This document shows, in pieces, positions 9,842-20,247 of a stretch of 64,000 nucleotides of DNA (position 1 is the stretch's first letter; each line of letters opens with the position of its first letter). The stretch is from Pseudactinotalea suaedae (GTDB lineage Bacteria; Actinomycetota; Actinomycetes; Actinomycetales; Beutenbergiaceae): contig NZ_WNXY01000002.1 in the NCBI RefSeq assembly GCF_009733815.1, positions 124,001 to 188,000 of the forward strand, written 5' to 3'. The notes under the pieces are model-generated. The model worked only from the letters and a program-made list of their open reading frames with translations. It was not told the DNA's origin and made no database searches. The translations under genes were made by a program, and so were the position numbers.

Positions 9842-10672
9842 GTGCCAACGCGACCGACGATCGTCATCACCGGGGCCTCGGACGGGATCGGGGCGGAGGC
9901 CGCCCTCGCGCTCGCCGCGCAGGGGCAGCGGGTGATCGTCGTCGGCCGCTCGCCGGAGAAGACGGCGCGGGTGGCCGAGCGCGCCGGCGCCGAGCACCTG
10001 GTCGCGGACTTCGCGCGCCTCGACGACGTCCGCCGGCTGGCTGCCGAGATCCGCGAGCGCGTGGAGGCGATCGACGTGCTCGCCAACAACGCGGGCGGCG
10101 TCGCCGGCCCGCGCCGGGTCACCGCCGACGGGTTCGAGGCCACCTTCCAGATCAACCACCTGGCCCCGTTCCTGCTGACCCACCTGCTGATGGAACCCCT
10201 GCTCACCGGTGGCGGAGCGGTCGTCAACACCGCCAGCGCCGCGCACCGCACCGGCCGGCTGGACCTCGCGGATCTCGGCAACGAGCGCCGCTACAGCCCT
10301 GGCCGGGCGTACGCCGCCTCCAAGCTGGCGAACGTCCTGCACGCCCGCGGTCTGCACGCGCGCTTCCACGAGCAGGGACTGTCGGCCGTCGCGTTCCACC
10401 CCGGGGTGGTGGCCACGAGCTTCGCTTCGTCGTCGAACGGGTTCTTCCGGTTCCTCTACTCGTTCCCGCTGACGCGGCGGTTGATGGTCCCGGCCGCGGA
10501 GGGCGGAGCCGACCTCGCCTGGTTCCTGGCCGGCGAGCCCGGCAGGACCTGGGCCTCCGGGGCGTACTACGACAAGCGCGTGCTCGCCCGACCGGCGCCC
10601 GCAGCCCTCGACGACGAGCTGGCGGACGGGCTCTGGCAGCGCAGCACCGACCTGCTGGGGCTCGCCCACTGA
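9842..10672 (+). CDS. Short-chain dehydrogenase/reductase
   Basis: A 276-residue NAD(P)-dependent oxidoreductase of the classical SDR fold, closest in look to the retinol-dehydrogenase/WWOX-like group. The cofactor motif TGASDGIG is at about residues 10-17, NNAGG follows, the active-site Ser is in NTASAAHR and the YxxxK is YAASK. The Rossmann region is complete. The GTG at 9842 was preferred to the GTG at 9815 because a -10 element TATCGT lies 6 bases before it and the first strand then begins at the usual distance. The substrate is unknown. Confidence 0.88.
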   Translation: MPTRPTIVITGASDGIGAEAALALAAQGQRVIVVGRSPEKTARVAERAGAEHLVADFARLDDVRRLAAEIRERVEAIDVLANNAGGVAGPRRVTADGFEATFQINHLAPFLLTHLLMEPLLTGGGAVVNTASAAHRTGRLDLADLGNERRYSPGRAYAASKLANVLHARGLHARFHEQGLSAVAFHPGVVATSFASSSNGFFRFLYSFPLTRRLMVPAAEGGADLAWFLAGEPGRTWASGAYYDKRVLARPAPAALDDELADGLWQRSTDLLGLAH

Positions 10673-10683
10673 GGAAGCCTCAG
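10669..10683. terminator. Short hairpin spanning two convergent stop codons
   Basis: CTGAGG-AAG-CCTCAG forms a 6-bp stem. It contains the stop codons of both the dehydrogenase and the convergent HAD gene. It is small, so a terminator role is only possible. Confidence 0.3.
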
Positions 10684-11357
10684 CGGGTGCGGACCTCGGG
10701 TCCGGTCGACGCGAGCACGATCTGCACCGCTTCCGCAAAGCTGTCCGCGATCGCCGTCGGTGCCGGCTCGGTCGCCGGATAGGAGCGCCCGCGGCGGAGC
10801 CACACCTGAGGGATGCCGGCGTTCGCACCACCACGGACGTCGGCCTCGGCCGAGTCCCCGATCATCCACGCACCCTCCAGGCTGTCCCCACCCGCCTCGG
10901 CGGCGAGGTGGAAGATCGCTGCGTCGGGCTTGCGGACACCGACCCCCTCGCTGACCACCATGCCGGCGACATGGCCCTCGAGCCCCATCAGGCGGACCTT
11001 GCTCTCCTGCTGGGCCACGTTCCCGTTGGTCACGACCAACGGGACATAACCCGCGCTGCGGGCAGCCTCGAGCGCGGGCACCACCGCGGGGTCCGGGCGC
11101 AGGTGCTCCAGCACACCGGCCCGCAGCACCGCGATCACCTCGGACTCCTCCTGGGGCGTGAGCCCCAGCAGCGCGGTCAGGTCAGCCGCGACGGCGGGCT
11201 TGGGACGCAGGCCGTCACCGTCGAGCCTGATCAGCTCGGCGACCAGCGCCGGGTCCGCCTCACCGTTCCGCTCGGTCAGGTAGGCCTCCGCCCAGCGCGC
11301 CAGCGAGGCCGCCCGGTCGATCAGGGTGTTGTCGAGATCGACGAGCAGCAACGGCAT
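10680..11357 (-). CDS. HAD-superfamily hydrolase
   Basis: A 225-residue phosphatase-like protein of the haloacid dehalogenase superfamily. Motif I is LLVDLDNTL at the N terminus (nucleophile Asp and second Asp), motif II VTNGN, motif III Lys in VRKPD and motif IV MIGDSAEADVRGG. The alpha-helical cap between motifs I and II fits subfamily I. The substrate is probably a small phosphate ester but cannot be named. A TAGCCT element 7 bases before the ATG suggests its own leaderless promoter (11365-11370), so it may not depend on the oxidoreductase operon just upstream. Confidence 0.88.
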   Translation of the reverse strand: MPLLLVDLDNTLIDRAASLARWAEAYLTERNGEADPALVAELIRLDGDGLRPKPAVAADLTALLGLTPQEESEVIAVLRAGVLEHLRPDPAVVPALEAARSAGYVPLVVTNGNVAQQESKVRLMGLEGHVAGMVVSEGVGVRKPDAAIFHLAAEAGGDSLEGAWMIGDSAEADVRGGANAGIPQVWLRRGRSYPATEPAPTAIADSFAEAVQIVLASTGPEVRTR

Positions 11358-11364
11358 GGCTGGC

Positions 11365-11370
11365 AGGCTA
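11365..11370 (-). promoter_or_regulatory. -10 element of the HAD hydrolase gene (leaderless)
   Basis: TAGCCT on the minus strand lies 7 bases before the ATG at 11357, in the 24-base gap after the FAD oxidoreductase stop. Confidence 0.45.
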
Positions 11371-11381
11371 GCGCCCTCGGG

Positions 11382-12980
11382 TCAGTAGGCCGGCCGGGTC
11401 TTGCGGATGTCGTCCGGCCACTGCAGGGTCACGCCCAGCGTCTGCGTGAGGAGCTGGTGGTAGGCCGCGAGCTCGGCCGCGTCCGCGCGCACCTTCCGCG
11501 GCGCGATGCCCCGCCCGAGGCTGTAGGCGACCAGTGCACCGACCGCCTCCCCGATCGACCACTCCACCGGGTGCAACCGGTAGGCGCCGTTGGTGATGTG
11601 GGTGGTGCCGATGTTCTTGCACGCGGGCAGCAGGTTCTCCACGCGCACCGGCAGCAGCGAACCGAGCGGGATCTGGAACGGGAAGCTCGCGACGTCCACG
11701 TAGGTACGGCTGGACGAGGGGTGCAGGTCGATGCGGTAGTGCCCGATCCCGACGGCGTCCTCAAAGACCTCCGAACCGGCGTCGAGGCCGCGTGCCTCGG
11801 TGCCGACGTGCTGCTCGAGCACGGTGAACTCCGCCCGGATCCGCCGCGACTCACGGATGTAGGCGGCCTTCGCCAACCCGTCCGCGGTGCCGGCGACGTC
11901 GGGGCGCAGCCGCAGCCCCGGGTATCCGGTCCCGCCGTCCTCGCGGGGTGCGTCCGTCTGCATCCAGTGCAGGAACGACAACGACAGCTCGCGGCTGGCG
12001 GCGAGCGCGGCGTCGCGAGCGGCGCGGTCGACCCCGAGCAGCGGGTTCTCCCAGTAGTCGATCTGCGGCCAGTTCACCGCGGACACGTCACGGATCCCGG
12101 AGTCCGGCCGGAAGACGTCGGCGGACAGGATCCGGCGGTAGGTCCACAGGTCGAACGGCACGCCGGGCGTCGGCGCCGACATGAAGATCGGGCGGTCCCG
12201 AAGCCCCAGCTTCACCGGCTCCACGTCGATCCACGACAGCTGTGGCCCGGGCCAGAACGGGGCGGTGTGCGTCGCCCAGTGCTCGTAGGAGGCCGGGCGG
12301 TCGATCGTGTGGTCCTCGCCCGGGCGGTGCTCGAGCGCGAAGCACCAGGAGACCGCTTGCTGGTCCAGCGGATCGGCCACGTCCAGGGCGTGCAGCTCAC
12401 CTGTCTCCTGCGCGGACTCCGCGCCGATGACGTGCTCCACGTCGCCGAGGTCGAGCAGGTCACCGAGCTCGGTGGCGTCGACGACGTAGGGCGCCGTGAC
12501 CAGCACCTCCTGACCGGAGCGGCAGTCGCGCAGCGTGACCGCCTCCACGACGTCACCGTCGGTGTGGACCGCTGTCGGCACATGCTCGAGCAGCACCTCG
12601 ATCGCGCCGGACGCGCGCCAGGGTGCCAGCATCGCCTCCAGCACGGCGACGGCGACCCGGGGCTCGTGACACAGCCGCGAGACCACGCCGCGACCCGGGT
12701 TGAGCACGGGGTCGGCAGCCGCCTCCGGCGTCAGCGGGTAGTGGCGGCGGTAGTAGTCGCGGATCCCCGCACGGAGCGCGGCGTAGCTGGGTGAGACCAC
12801 GTCGGTCTCCACCCAGGCGTGCTCGTCGGGAGGGACCAGCTGCGAGGTGAGCTGGCCGCCCAGCCAGTCGGTCTCCTCGGTGAGGACGACGCGCCGCCCG
12901 AGCCGTGCGGCCGTCAGGGCAGCCGCCACGCCGCCCAGCCCCCCGCCGACGACCAGGACCTCGGTGCTGCGTTCGATCAC
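11382..12980 (-). CDS. FAD-dependent oxidoreductase (FAD_oxidored family)
   Basis: A 532-residue flavoprotein with an N-terminal dinucleotide-binding fold (VLVVGGGLGGVAAALTAARLG, then Glu at the end of the second strand) and a second FAD contact, APYVVDATELGDLL. The family is found in sugar and oligosaccharide loci, but few members have known reactions. There is no Tat or Sec signal, so it is cytosolic. The GTG start has AGGAGAG upstream. It follows the LacI regulator by 31 bases and is probably the last gene of the importer operon, where it may oxidise the imported compound; this is inference. Confidence 0.82.
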   Translation of the reverse strand: MIERSTEVLVVGGGLGGVAAALTAARLGRRVVLTEETDWLGGQLTSQLVPPDEHAWVETDVVSPSYAALRAGIRDYYRRHYPLTPEAAADPVLNPGRGVVSRLCHEPRVAVAVLEAMLAPWRASGAIEVLLEHVPTAVHTDGDVVEAVTLRDCRSGQEVLVTAPYVVDATELGDLLDLGDVEHVIGAESAQETGELHALDVADPLDQQAVSWCFALEHRPGEDHTIDRPASYEHWATHTAPFWPGPQLSWIDVEPVKLGLRDRPIFMSAPTPGVPFDLWTYRRILSADVFRPDSGIRDVSAVNWPQIDYWENPLLGVDRAARDAALAASRELSLSFLHWMQTDAPREDGGTGYPGLRLRPDVAGTADGLAKAAYIRESRRIRAEFTVLEQHVGTEARGLDAGSEVFEDAVGIGHYRIDLHPSSSRTYVDVASFPFQIPLGSLLPVRVENLLPACKNIGTTHITNGAYRLHPVEWSIGEAVGALVAYSLGRGIAPRKVRADAAELAAYHQLLTQTLGVTLQWPDDIRKTRPAY

Positions 12981-13011
12981 GATCTCTCCTTGTTTGATGC
13001 CGTTGTCGTTG

Positions 13012-14060
13012 TCATCGCTGTGGCCCTGTCGGCCCCGGCGGCGCCGCTGCGATGGTCTGTCCCGGCGCCATCGAGCAGGGCACCCAGGTGGTCAACGGCT
13101 CCGTCCCCGGCTCGTCGATGAGCTCGATGAGGCGGTCCACGGCGACGCGCCCGACCTCGGTGCGCGGGATCACGAGGCAGTCCCAGGCGATCGGGGAGTC
13201 CGAGGCACGCGTCTCGAGCACCGCCACCGACACGTCCAGCGGCACCTGCCGTCCGCGTGCTGCCAGACCCGCGACGAGCCGGTCGGCCAGCCACACGCTC
13301 TCGGCGACCACCGCCGTCGTCCCGTTCGCGACCATCTCGTCGATCCACTCCTCCACCAGCCCTGCCCGGCCCAGGGCTCCCGGGGAGGTGTCCCACAGAC
13401 CGTGCGAGGCCATCGCGGCCGCATACCCGGACCGCCGGTCCTCGTACGGGGGAAGCCCGTGGTGGTCACGGAGGTAGGCGAAGCGCCGGTGCCCGAGGTT
13501 GACCAGGTGGGCGACCACCTCAGCGGCCGCGGTCTTGTAGTCGGGCGCGATGCACGAGATCTCCGCCCCGGGGACGTCTCGGCGACCGATGTGGACGAAG
13601 GGGTAGCCCTCGCCCGCCAGCCGCGCGAGCTCCATGACGTCGGTCGCGACGCCCAGCAGGATGCTGCCGTCGGCCATGCCGAGCCGGTTCACGCCGGAGC
13701 GGTAGACCGAACGTGACCCCTCGCCGCCGGCGGCCGAGGTGAACAGCACGAGGTCGTTGCCGGTCTCCTCGGCGCGGGCCTCGATGCCGAGCAGGAAGTC
13801 GACGTAGAAGCCGTCCCGGGCACGGGAGAACACCGGCTCGAACGTGTGCACCCCGAGCAGGGAGTTGCGTCGGCCCCGCAGGCTGCGAGCCGCGGGGTTC
13901 GGCACGTAGCCGAGCTCGCGCACAGCCGCCCGGATCCGTTCCTGTGTGGCGATCGGGATCCGCGCCAGGTCGCCGCTGACCACCCGCGACACCGCGGACT
14001 GGGACACGCCGGCGAGGCGCGCGACATCGGCCTGGCGGGGTGCCCGCTCTCGCTTCCCGG

Positions 14061-14064
<4 letters not shown>
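13012..14064 (-). CDS. LacI-family transcriptional regulator
   Basis: A 350-residue regulator with an N-terminal LacI helix-turn-helix (RQADVARLAGVSQSAVSRVVSG, about residues 10-32), the hinge YVPNPAARSLRG, and a periplasmic-binding-protein-like effector domain. Its ATG overlaps the stop of the upstream ATPase gene (ATGA), so it belongs to the ABC importer operon and probably controls that operon in response to the imported ligand. Candidate sites are the related repeats downstream of the operon promoter near 20013-20074. Confidence 0.92.
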
Positions 14065-15115
<1,051 letters not shown>

Positions 15116-15119
<4 letters not shown>

Positions 15120-16177
15120 GAGGCCTCCTCGTTCGTCAGCAGCAGACACTCGGCGGCCTGCTCGGGCAGGCTCACCAGCGGTGGCGGCGTGGTCGAGCAG
15201 GCGTCCACCGCCACCGGGCACCGCGGGTGGAACGGACAGCCGCTCGGCAGCCGCCGCAGGTCCGGAGGCGTGCCCGGGATGCCGTGCAGCGTGGTCAGCG
15301 GGGCGTGCAACGGCGGGAAGGAGTCACGCAGCCCCCGCGTGTACGGGTGGGCGGGCGATCGGTACAGGGCGCGCGCCGAGCCGATCTCCACGATCCGCCC
15401 CGCGTACATGATCGCGATCCGGTCGGCCACCTCGAGCAGCAGCGACAGGTCGTGCGTGACGATGATGACGGCGAAGCCCAGCTCGCGCCGCAGTCGCAGC
15501 ACCTGAGCCAGGATCTGGCGTTGCATGACCACGTCGACGGCGGTCGTCGGCTCGTCCATCACCACGAGCTGGGGCGAGCAGGCGAGCGCGAGCGCGATCG
15601 TGGCGCGCTGCCGCATGCCGCCGGACATCTCGTGCGGGAAGCTCCGCGCGCGGTCCGCGGAGATCCCGACCATGCCGAGCAGCTCGGTGGTCCTGGTCCT
15701 GGCCGCAGCGCGGTCCATGCCGCGGTTGTGCGTGCGCAGCACGTCGGCGAACTGGTCGCCCAGCCGCATCACCGGGTTCAGTGCGTCCATCGCGCTCTGC
15801 AGCACGATGGACATCGACGTCCAGCGCAGCTTGCGGAGCGCTCGCGCACCGAGCGGCACCAGATCGATACCGGGGCGGCCGGCGGGGTGGAAGACGATGC
15901 TGCCCGCGGTCGTGGTGGCGGGTGGACGTTGCAGCCGGGTGAGCGCCGTGATCAGGGTCGACTTGCCCGAGCCGGACTCCCCCGCGATCCCGAGGACCTC
16001 GCCGCGCCCGAGCTGGAACGAGACGTCACGGCACGCGACGGTGCCGCCGTCGGGTCCGATGTAGGAGACGGTCAGATCCCGTACGTCCAGGACGGGGTCA
16101 GCCTGCGCCTGCTCGTCCTGGCCGGCTCGTGCGGCAGCCACCAGCCGGTCGGCATCGGCTCTGGTGTCGGCGGTCAT
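15116..16177 (-). CDS. ABC transporter ATP-binding protein, Dpp/OppD type
   Basis: The first ATPase of the importer, 353 residues. Walker A is GESGSGKS, the Q-loop is LQSAMDALNP, the signature is the MSGGMRQR variant, Walker B is LVVMDEPTTAVD and the H-loop VTHDL. The C terminus holds the Cys-rich GCPFHPRCP motif of the family. Start and stop both overlap neighbours by 4 bases, giving strict coupling with the permease and with the second ATPase. It would form the heterodimeric ATPase beneath the two permeases. Confidence 0.93.
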
Positions 16178-17100
16178 GCGGCTCCTCCTTCAGCGGCGGC
16201 GACGGCGCGCTCCACGCGACGGGTACGTCGCACGACACGGCGGGTACCGGCCCGGAGCTTGGGGTTGGCCAGCTCGTCGACCCCGAAGTTGATCATGGCG
16301 GCAGCGGTCCCGATCAGCGCGATGCACAGGCCGGGTGGCACGAACCACCACCACAGGCCCCGCAGCACGGCGCTCTGGCTCTGGGCCGCCTGGATCATGG
16401 AGCCCCAGCTGATCGCACCTGAGTCCGAGATCCCGAGGAAGGCGAGCCCCGCCTCCGCGAGGATCCCGCCGATCAGGGCGCCCAGGAACATCGAGGCGAT
16501 CCACCCGACCAGGTGCGGCAGCACCTCGACGGCGATGAGCCGCGGGTGCGACTCCCCCAGCATCCGCATGCCGAGCACGAAGTCCCGGTTCCTCACGCTC
16601 AGGGTCTGGGCCCGCAGCGTGCGGGCGCCACCGGCCCACCCGAAGACCCCGATGATCACGGCGATCATCCACAGCCCGGTGCCGCGGAGGTAACCCGACA
16701 CGATGAAGATCAACGGCAGCACCGGCATCACCATGAACAGGTTCGTGACGAAGTTGAGGACGTTGTCGACCGTTCCGCCGAAGTACCCGGCGGTCACGCC
16801 GAAGACGATGGCGAGCGCGGTCCCGATCAGCGCCGCGAGCACGCCGACGAACATCGAACCCCTCGCTCCGGCGACCAGCTGCGCGAGCACGTCCTGCCCG
16901 AACTGGGTGGTGCCGAGCCAGTGCTCGGCGCTCGGCGGTGAGGCGATGGCGGAGATGTCGTTGGCGCGTGGGTCCAGGCCGAGCACCGAGGCCGTCAGCC
17001 AGGGCCCGAGCACCGCGAGGAGGGTGAAGAAGGCCACGACCACGAGCCCGAACCGCACCTTGGGGTTGGACCACAGCGAGGAGGGCATGAGCGACCTCAT
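16174..17100 (-). CDS. ABC transporter permease, DppC type
   Basis: A 308-residue inner-membrane permease with an N-terminal membrane segment, a short periplasmic OppC-type region (ASPPSAEHWLGTTQFGQDVLAQLVAGAR, a family hallmark) and five further membrane segments. The EAA loop contacting the ATPase reads about VLGMRMLGESHPRLIAVEVLPH. The start overlaps the end of the DppB-type gene. It pairs with that protein to form the pore. Confidence 0.93.
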   Translation of the reverse strand: MRSLMPSSLWSNPKVRFGLVVVAFFTLLAVLGPWLTASVLGLDPRANDISAIASPPSAEHWLGTTQFGQDVLAQLVAGARGSMFVGVLAALIGTALAIVFGVTAGYFGGTVDNVLNFVTNLFMVMPVLPLIFIVSGYLRGTGLWMIAVIIGVFGWAGGARTLRAQTLSVRNRDFVLGMRMLGESHPRLIAVEVLPHLVGWIASMFLGALIGGILAEAGLAFLGISDSGAISWGSMIQAAQSQSAVLRGLWWWFVPPGLCIALIGTAAAMINFGVDELANPKLRAGTRRVVRRTRRVERAVAAAEGGAA

Positions 17101-18176
17101 CCCTGCTCGCGGACCCGCGGGTCCACGAGCACGTAGACGGAGTCCGCGACGAGATTCGCCACCAGGACCGTGAGCGCGATGAGCAGGAACACCCCTTGCA
17201 TGACGGGGTAGTCCCGTTTGGTGAGGGCGTCGTAGAGCAGATAGCCGATGCCCGGGTAGCTGAAGACGATCTCCGTGAGCAGCGCACCGCCGATGACGCC
17301 TCCGAGCGCGAGCGCGAATCCTGTGAAGCTCGGCAGCATCGCGTTGCGCGCGGCGTACCTCAGCACGACGCGGCTGGGCGAGAGCCCTTTCGCCTGCGCC
17401 AGCAGCACATAGTCCTCGCGCACCGTCGTCACCGTCATGTTCCGCATGCCGAGCAGCCAGCCGCCGAACGCCGAGAACACGATGGTCGCGGCCGGCAGAA
17501 ACCCGTACCGGAGCGCGCTCACCCAGAACGCCACGCCCTGGGCGTCAGGGTCGTAGCCGCCCGAGGAGGGGAACCAGTCCAGCTGGAAGCCGAACACCCA
17601 CAGCGCGAGCAGCGCGACCCAGAAGTACGGGACGGCGGAGATGAACGTCGATGCCGGGGTGAGGATCGCGTCGAGCCGGCCGCCCGCCTTCCACCCGGTG
17701 AGCACGCCCAGCGAGGTGCCGAGCACGAACGCGACCACCGTCGTCGACCCGACCAGCATGAGCGTCCATGGCAGCCCCGACGAGACGACGTCCGCCACCG
17801 GCGTGGGGAACCTGGAGATCGACGTCCCGAGATCGAAGCGTGCGAGGCGACCCAGATAGGCCAGGTACTGCTCGAAGAGGTTGGCGTCCGGGTTCCCGAA
17901 CAGAGCCTGGATCGAGACAAGGGTCTCCGGCGGGAGCTGCTGGCCGCTCACCCGCTGCAGCTGCTGGATGATCGCCACCGACGGGTCGCCCGGCATCATC
18001 CGCGGGATCAGGAAGTTGAGCGTGATCGCCGCCCACGCCGCCGCGAGGTAGAAGCCGAGCCGACGCAGCATGAACGACCACCGGCTCGGCACCCGCAGCC
18101 GGGTGGTCGGGACCACGGTGCCGCCCGGCGCCGCCGGAGGTGGCTGCGCGACCTCGACGTTCGTCGCGGACGTCAC
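17097..18176 (-). CDS. ABC transporter permease, DppB type
   Basis: A 359-residue permease with the DppB/OppB plan: an N-terminal membrane segment ending NFLIPRMMPGDP, a large periplasmic loop (about residues 65-130), and five more membrane segments. The EAA loop reads VLLAQAKGLSPSRVVLRYAARNAMLP. I chose the GTG whose GTGA overlaps the binding-protein stop; this adds a short proline-rich cytosolic tail before MLRRLGFYLAAAWA. A long in-frame extension further upstream lies inside the binding-protein gene and is not real. Confidence 0.9.
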   Translation of the reverse strand: MTSATNVEVAQPPPAAPGGTVVPTTRLRVPSRWSFMLRRLGFYLAAAWAAITLNFLIPRMMPGDPSVAIIQQLQRVSGQQLPPETLVSIQALFGNPDANLFEQYLAYLGRLARFDLGTSISRFPTPVADVVSSGLPWTLMLVGSTTVVAFVLGTSLGVLTGWKAGGRLDAILTPASTFISAVPYFWVALLALWVFGFQLDWFPSSGGYDPDAQGVAFWVSALRYGFLPAATIVFSAFGGWLLGMRNMTVTTVREDYVLLAQAKGLSPSRVVLRYAARNAMLPSFTGFALALGGVIGGALLTEIVFSYPGIGYLLYDALTKRDYPVMQGVFLLIALTVLVANLVADSVYVLVDPRVREQG

Positions 18177-19828
18177 GAGCCGACGGGCTCGAGGTCGAGC
18201 AGGGTCATGGTGGTCGACGGCCCGAGCACCGGTGAGGGCACGTACTCGAAGTCCTCCGGTGTCGGCCACCCGGTCCAGCTCGAGGCGTTGATGTCGATGA
18301 ACCAGTAGCTCGCGTAGATCGGGCTGAACGGGACCTCCTCGGCCACGATGCGCTGCAGGGCGTACGAGGCCTCTAGAAGCTCGTCCGGGTCCGCGGTCGC
18401 CGCCATCTGGGCGATGGCTGCGTCGGTCTCGGGGTCGCTCCACCGCCCGTAGTTGGCTGCGGCCTGCTCGCCCTCGGGCACCACGTACTGGGAGCTGAGC
18501 CCGCTGTAGGCGCCGAAGACGCTCGAGCCTCCGGCCCCCTGGATGGTGATGTCGAAGTCGCCGAGCTGCTGCTGCTCGAGCAGAGCCGCGCCGGGGGCGC
18601 CGACCGGCGTGACCTCCAGGCCGAGGTGCTCGCGCCAGCTGTTGATCATGATGTCGGCGTAGGCCTCCCACCCGAAGTCGGTGTTGAAGGACAGCGTCGG
18701 GGTGTAGCTCTGGCCGTCTCGCACCAGTGCACCGTTCTCGACCGTGTAGCCGGACTGGGCGAGCTCGTCGAGCGCGGCCTCGACGTCGACCTCGCGCACC
18801 ATGCCCTGGTACTCCGGGAGCAACCAGTCGTCGTAGATCCCGTCCTGAAGGCCGGTCGGGTTCGCCTCGGTGCCCGGGCGGTTGAGGGTGGCGACGATGT
18901 CCGAGCTCGGGATCGTCAGCGCGAACGCGCGGCGGATGTGCACGTCGTCGAAGGGCGTGCGCGCGGTGTTGAAGAACGCGGCGAACGAGCCGCCGGTGGC
19001 GTAGCGCTGGTACAGATTGGTCTCGGGGTTCTGGGCGACGAACTCCTCCTCGCCGTTGGCCCACGAGACGGTCCCCCACTCGACGTCGCCGCTGAGCAGC
19101 TGGGACTTGACGGTGTCCTGCGTGACCGGCACCACCTTGACGGTGTCCATCGCGAACTCGCCGCCCCAGTAGTCGTCGCGGGCGGCGAAGGTGATCTGCT
19201 GGGGCGAGAAGTCACCCAGCGTGAACCCGCCGGTCCCGATGGGCTCGGGATTCGTCCAGGTCGTGAGGTCCTGCTCGCTCCAGATGTGCTCCGGGACGAT
19301 CACCAGACCGGCGAACTGGTTGAGCAGGCTGAAGGAGGGCACCTCGAAGGTGACGCGCACCTGTGCGTCGCCGACCGCTTCGACCGCCGTGTACGTCGCA
19401 CCGGTGGCGTTGAGCTCGGGGTTCTCGAGTGGGACCGACAACGAGAAGGCGACGTCCTCGGCCGTCATGGGCTCGCCGTCCGCGAACGTGACGTCCTCCC
19501 GCAACGTGAAGGTCAGCTCGGTGCCGGCCTCGTCGAAGCTCCACTCCTGCGCCAGCCAGGGTGCGACGTTGCCGCCGTCGCTGTGGTCGATCCGGACCAA
19601 CGGCTCGTACACCAGCCCCGAGTTGGGCGACTTGTCGGTGGCCGGCGAGAACACGTTGAAGTTCAGGACGTACGTGGTGCCGCCGTCGGTGTTGCCGTAG
19701 ACCAGCTCGGTGGCCGTGGAGCCGCCCCCACCGGGGTCGGTCACGTCGTTCGGGGAACAAGCGGCGACGAGCCCGGCCGCGAGGCCGAGTCCGACGGCGG
19801 CTCGCAAGAAACGGGTGCTGGTGCGCAT
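18173..19828 (-). CDS. ABC transporter solute-binding lipoprotein (SBP_bac_5 family)
   Basis: The ligand receptor of the importer, 551 residues. A lipoprotein signal peptide ends in the lipobox LVAACSP, so the Cys is lipidated and the protein is tethered to the membrane. The family-5 fold is recognisable (YEPLVRIDHSDGGNVAPWLAQEWSF, FTLREDVTFADGEPMTAEDV). Family 5 proteins bind peptides, nickel or, in some actinomycetes and Thermotogae, oligosaccharides. AGGAGAG lies 5 bases before the chosen ATG; the ATG 15 bases upstream contains the ribosome site and is rejected. First gene of the operon, with a long 5' leader. Confidence 0.92.
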   Translation of the reverse strand: MRTSTRFLRAAVGLGLAAGLVAACSPNDVTDPGGGGSTATELVYGNTDGGTTYVLNFNVFSPATDKSPNSGLVYEPLVRIDHSDGGNVAPWLAQEWSFDEAGTELTFTLREDVTFADGEPMTAEDVAFSLSVPLENPELNATGATYTAVEAVGDAQVRVTFEVPSFSLLNQFAGLVIVPEHIWSEQDLTTWTNPEPIGTGGFTLGDFSPQQITFAARDDYWGGEFAMDTVKVVPVTQDTVKSQLLSGDVEWGTVSWANGEEEFVAQNPETNLYQRYATGGSFAAFFNTARTPFDDVHIRRAFALTIPSSDIVATLNRPGTEANPTGLQDGIYDDWLLPEYQGMVREVDVEAALDELAQSGYTVENGALVRDGQSYTPTLSFNTDFGWEAYADIMINSWREHLGLEVTPVGAPGAALLEQQQLGDFDITIQGAGGSSVFGAYSGLSSQYVVPEGEQAAANYGRWSDPETDAAIAQMAATADPDELLEASYALQRIVAEEVPFSPIYASYWFIDINASSWTGWPTPEDFEYVPSPVLGPSTTMTLLDLEPVGS

Positions 19829-20100
19829 GTGCGCTCTCCTCATCGGGATGGGCGGGGTCGGTCGGTCGGTCGTGCCGTGCGGATCCGGCGTCGTGAGCCG
19901 GCGAGGCGGCGCGCCGCTGCCCCGCCACGGCGCAGGACGTTCCGCGGTGTGGTGTCGTCCACGTGCGCGCTCACTCTCGTCGTCGAGGGTCGATCAGCGT
20001 GACGTTCCGCGCATGCGTATGAACGCCTGATCAGCAGGCATCGCTGCCCGCTAGGTACTACGTATGCGCAACGCTAGAGCAGCACTGTGGCTCCGTCAAG
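19829..20100 (-). promoter_or_regulatory. Promoter and long leader of the ABC importer operon
   Basis: On the minus strand TTGACG (20094-20099) and TAGCGT (20071-20076) are separated by exactly 17 bases, a good sigma-70 promoter. Transcription would start near 20064, leaving a 5' leader of about 236 bases before the binding-protein ATG. Just downstream of the -10 element lie two related sequences, ATGCGCAACGC (20064-20074) and ATGCGTATGAACGC (20013-20026), which could be regulator sites. I see no gene in this 329-base gap and no riboswitch that I recognise. Confidence 0.55.
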
Positions 20101-20157
20101 ACCCGGTCTCGCGGCGTGGTTGGTAGCCTTGCTGCCGCCCGCGACCGGTGGGCACCA

Positions 20158-20231
20158 GGGCCTATAGCTCAGCTGGTTAGAGCGCCGCGTTTACACCGCG
20201 GGTGTCGGGGGTTCGAGTCCCTCTGGGCCCA
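20158..20231 (+). tRNA. tRNA-Val (anticodon TAC)
   Basis: A 74-nt cloverleaf. The acceptor stem is GGGCCTA with TGGGCCC and discriminator A. The D arm is AGCTCAGCTGGTTAGAGC, the anticodon stem CCGCG/CGCGG with loop TTTACAC giving anticodon TAC, and the T arm GGGGGTTCGAGTCCCTC. CCA is not encoded. It decodes valine GTA/GTG codons. Confidence 0.97.
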
Positions 20232-20247
20232 CCCGATTCACGCGACC

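Noticed and set aside
17097-19079. Long N-terminal extension of the DppB-type permease
   Set aside because: The extension lies inside the binding-protein gene in another frame and has no homology-like content; the GTGA overlap gives a better start.
19829-20157. Riboswitch in the long leader before the importer operon
   Set aside because: I could not identify any conserved aptamer core; the length alone is not evidence.
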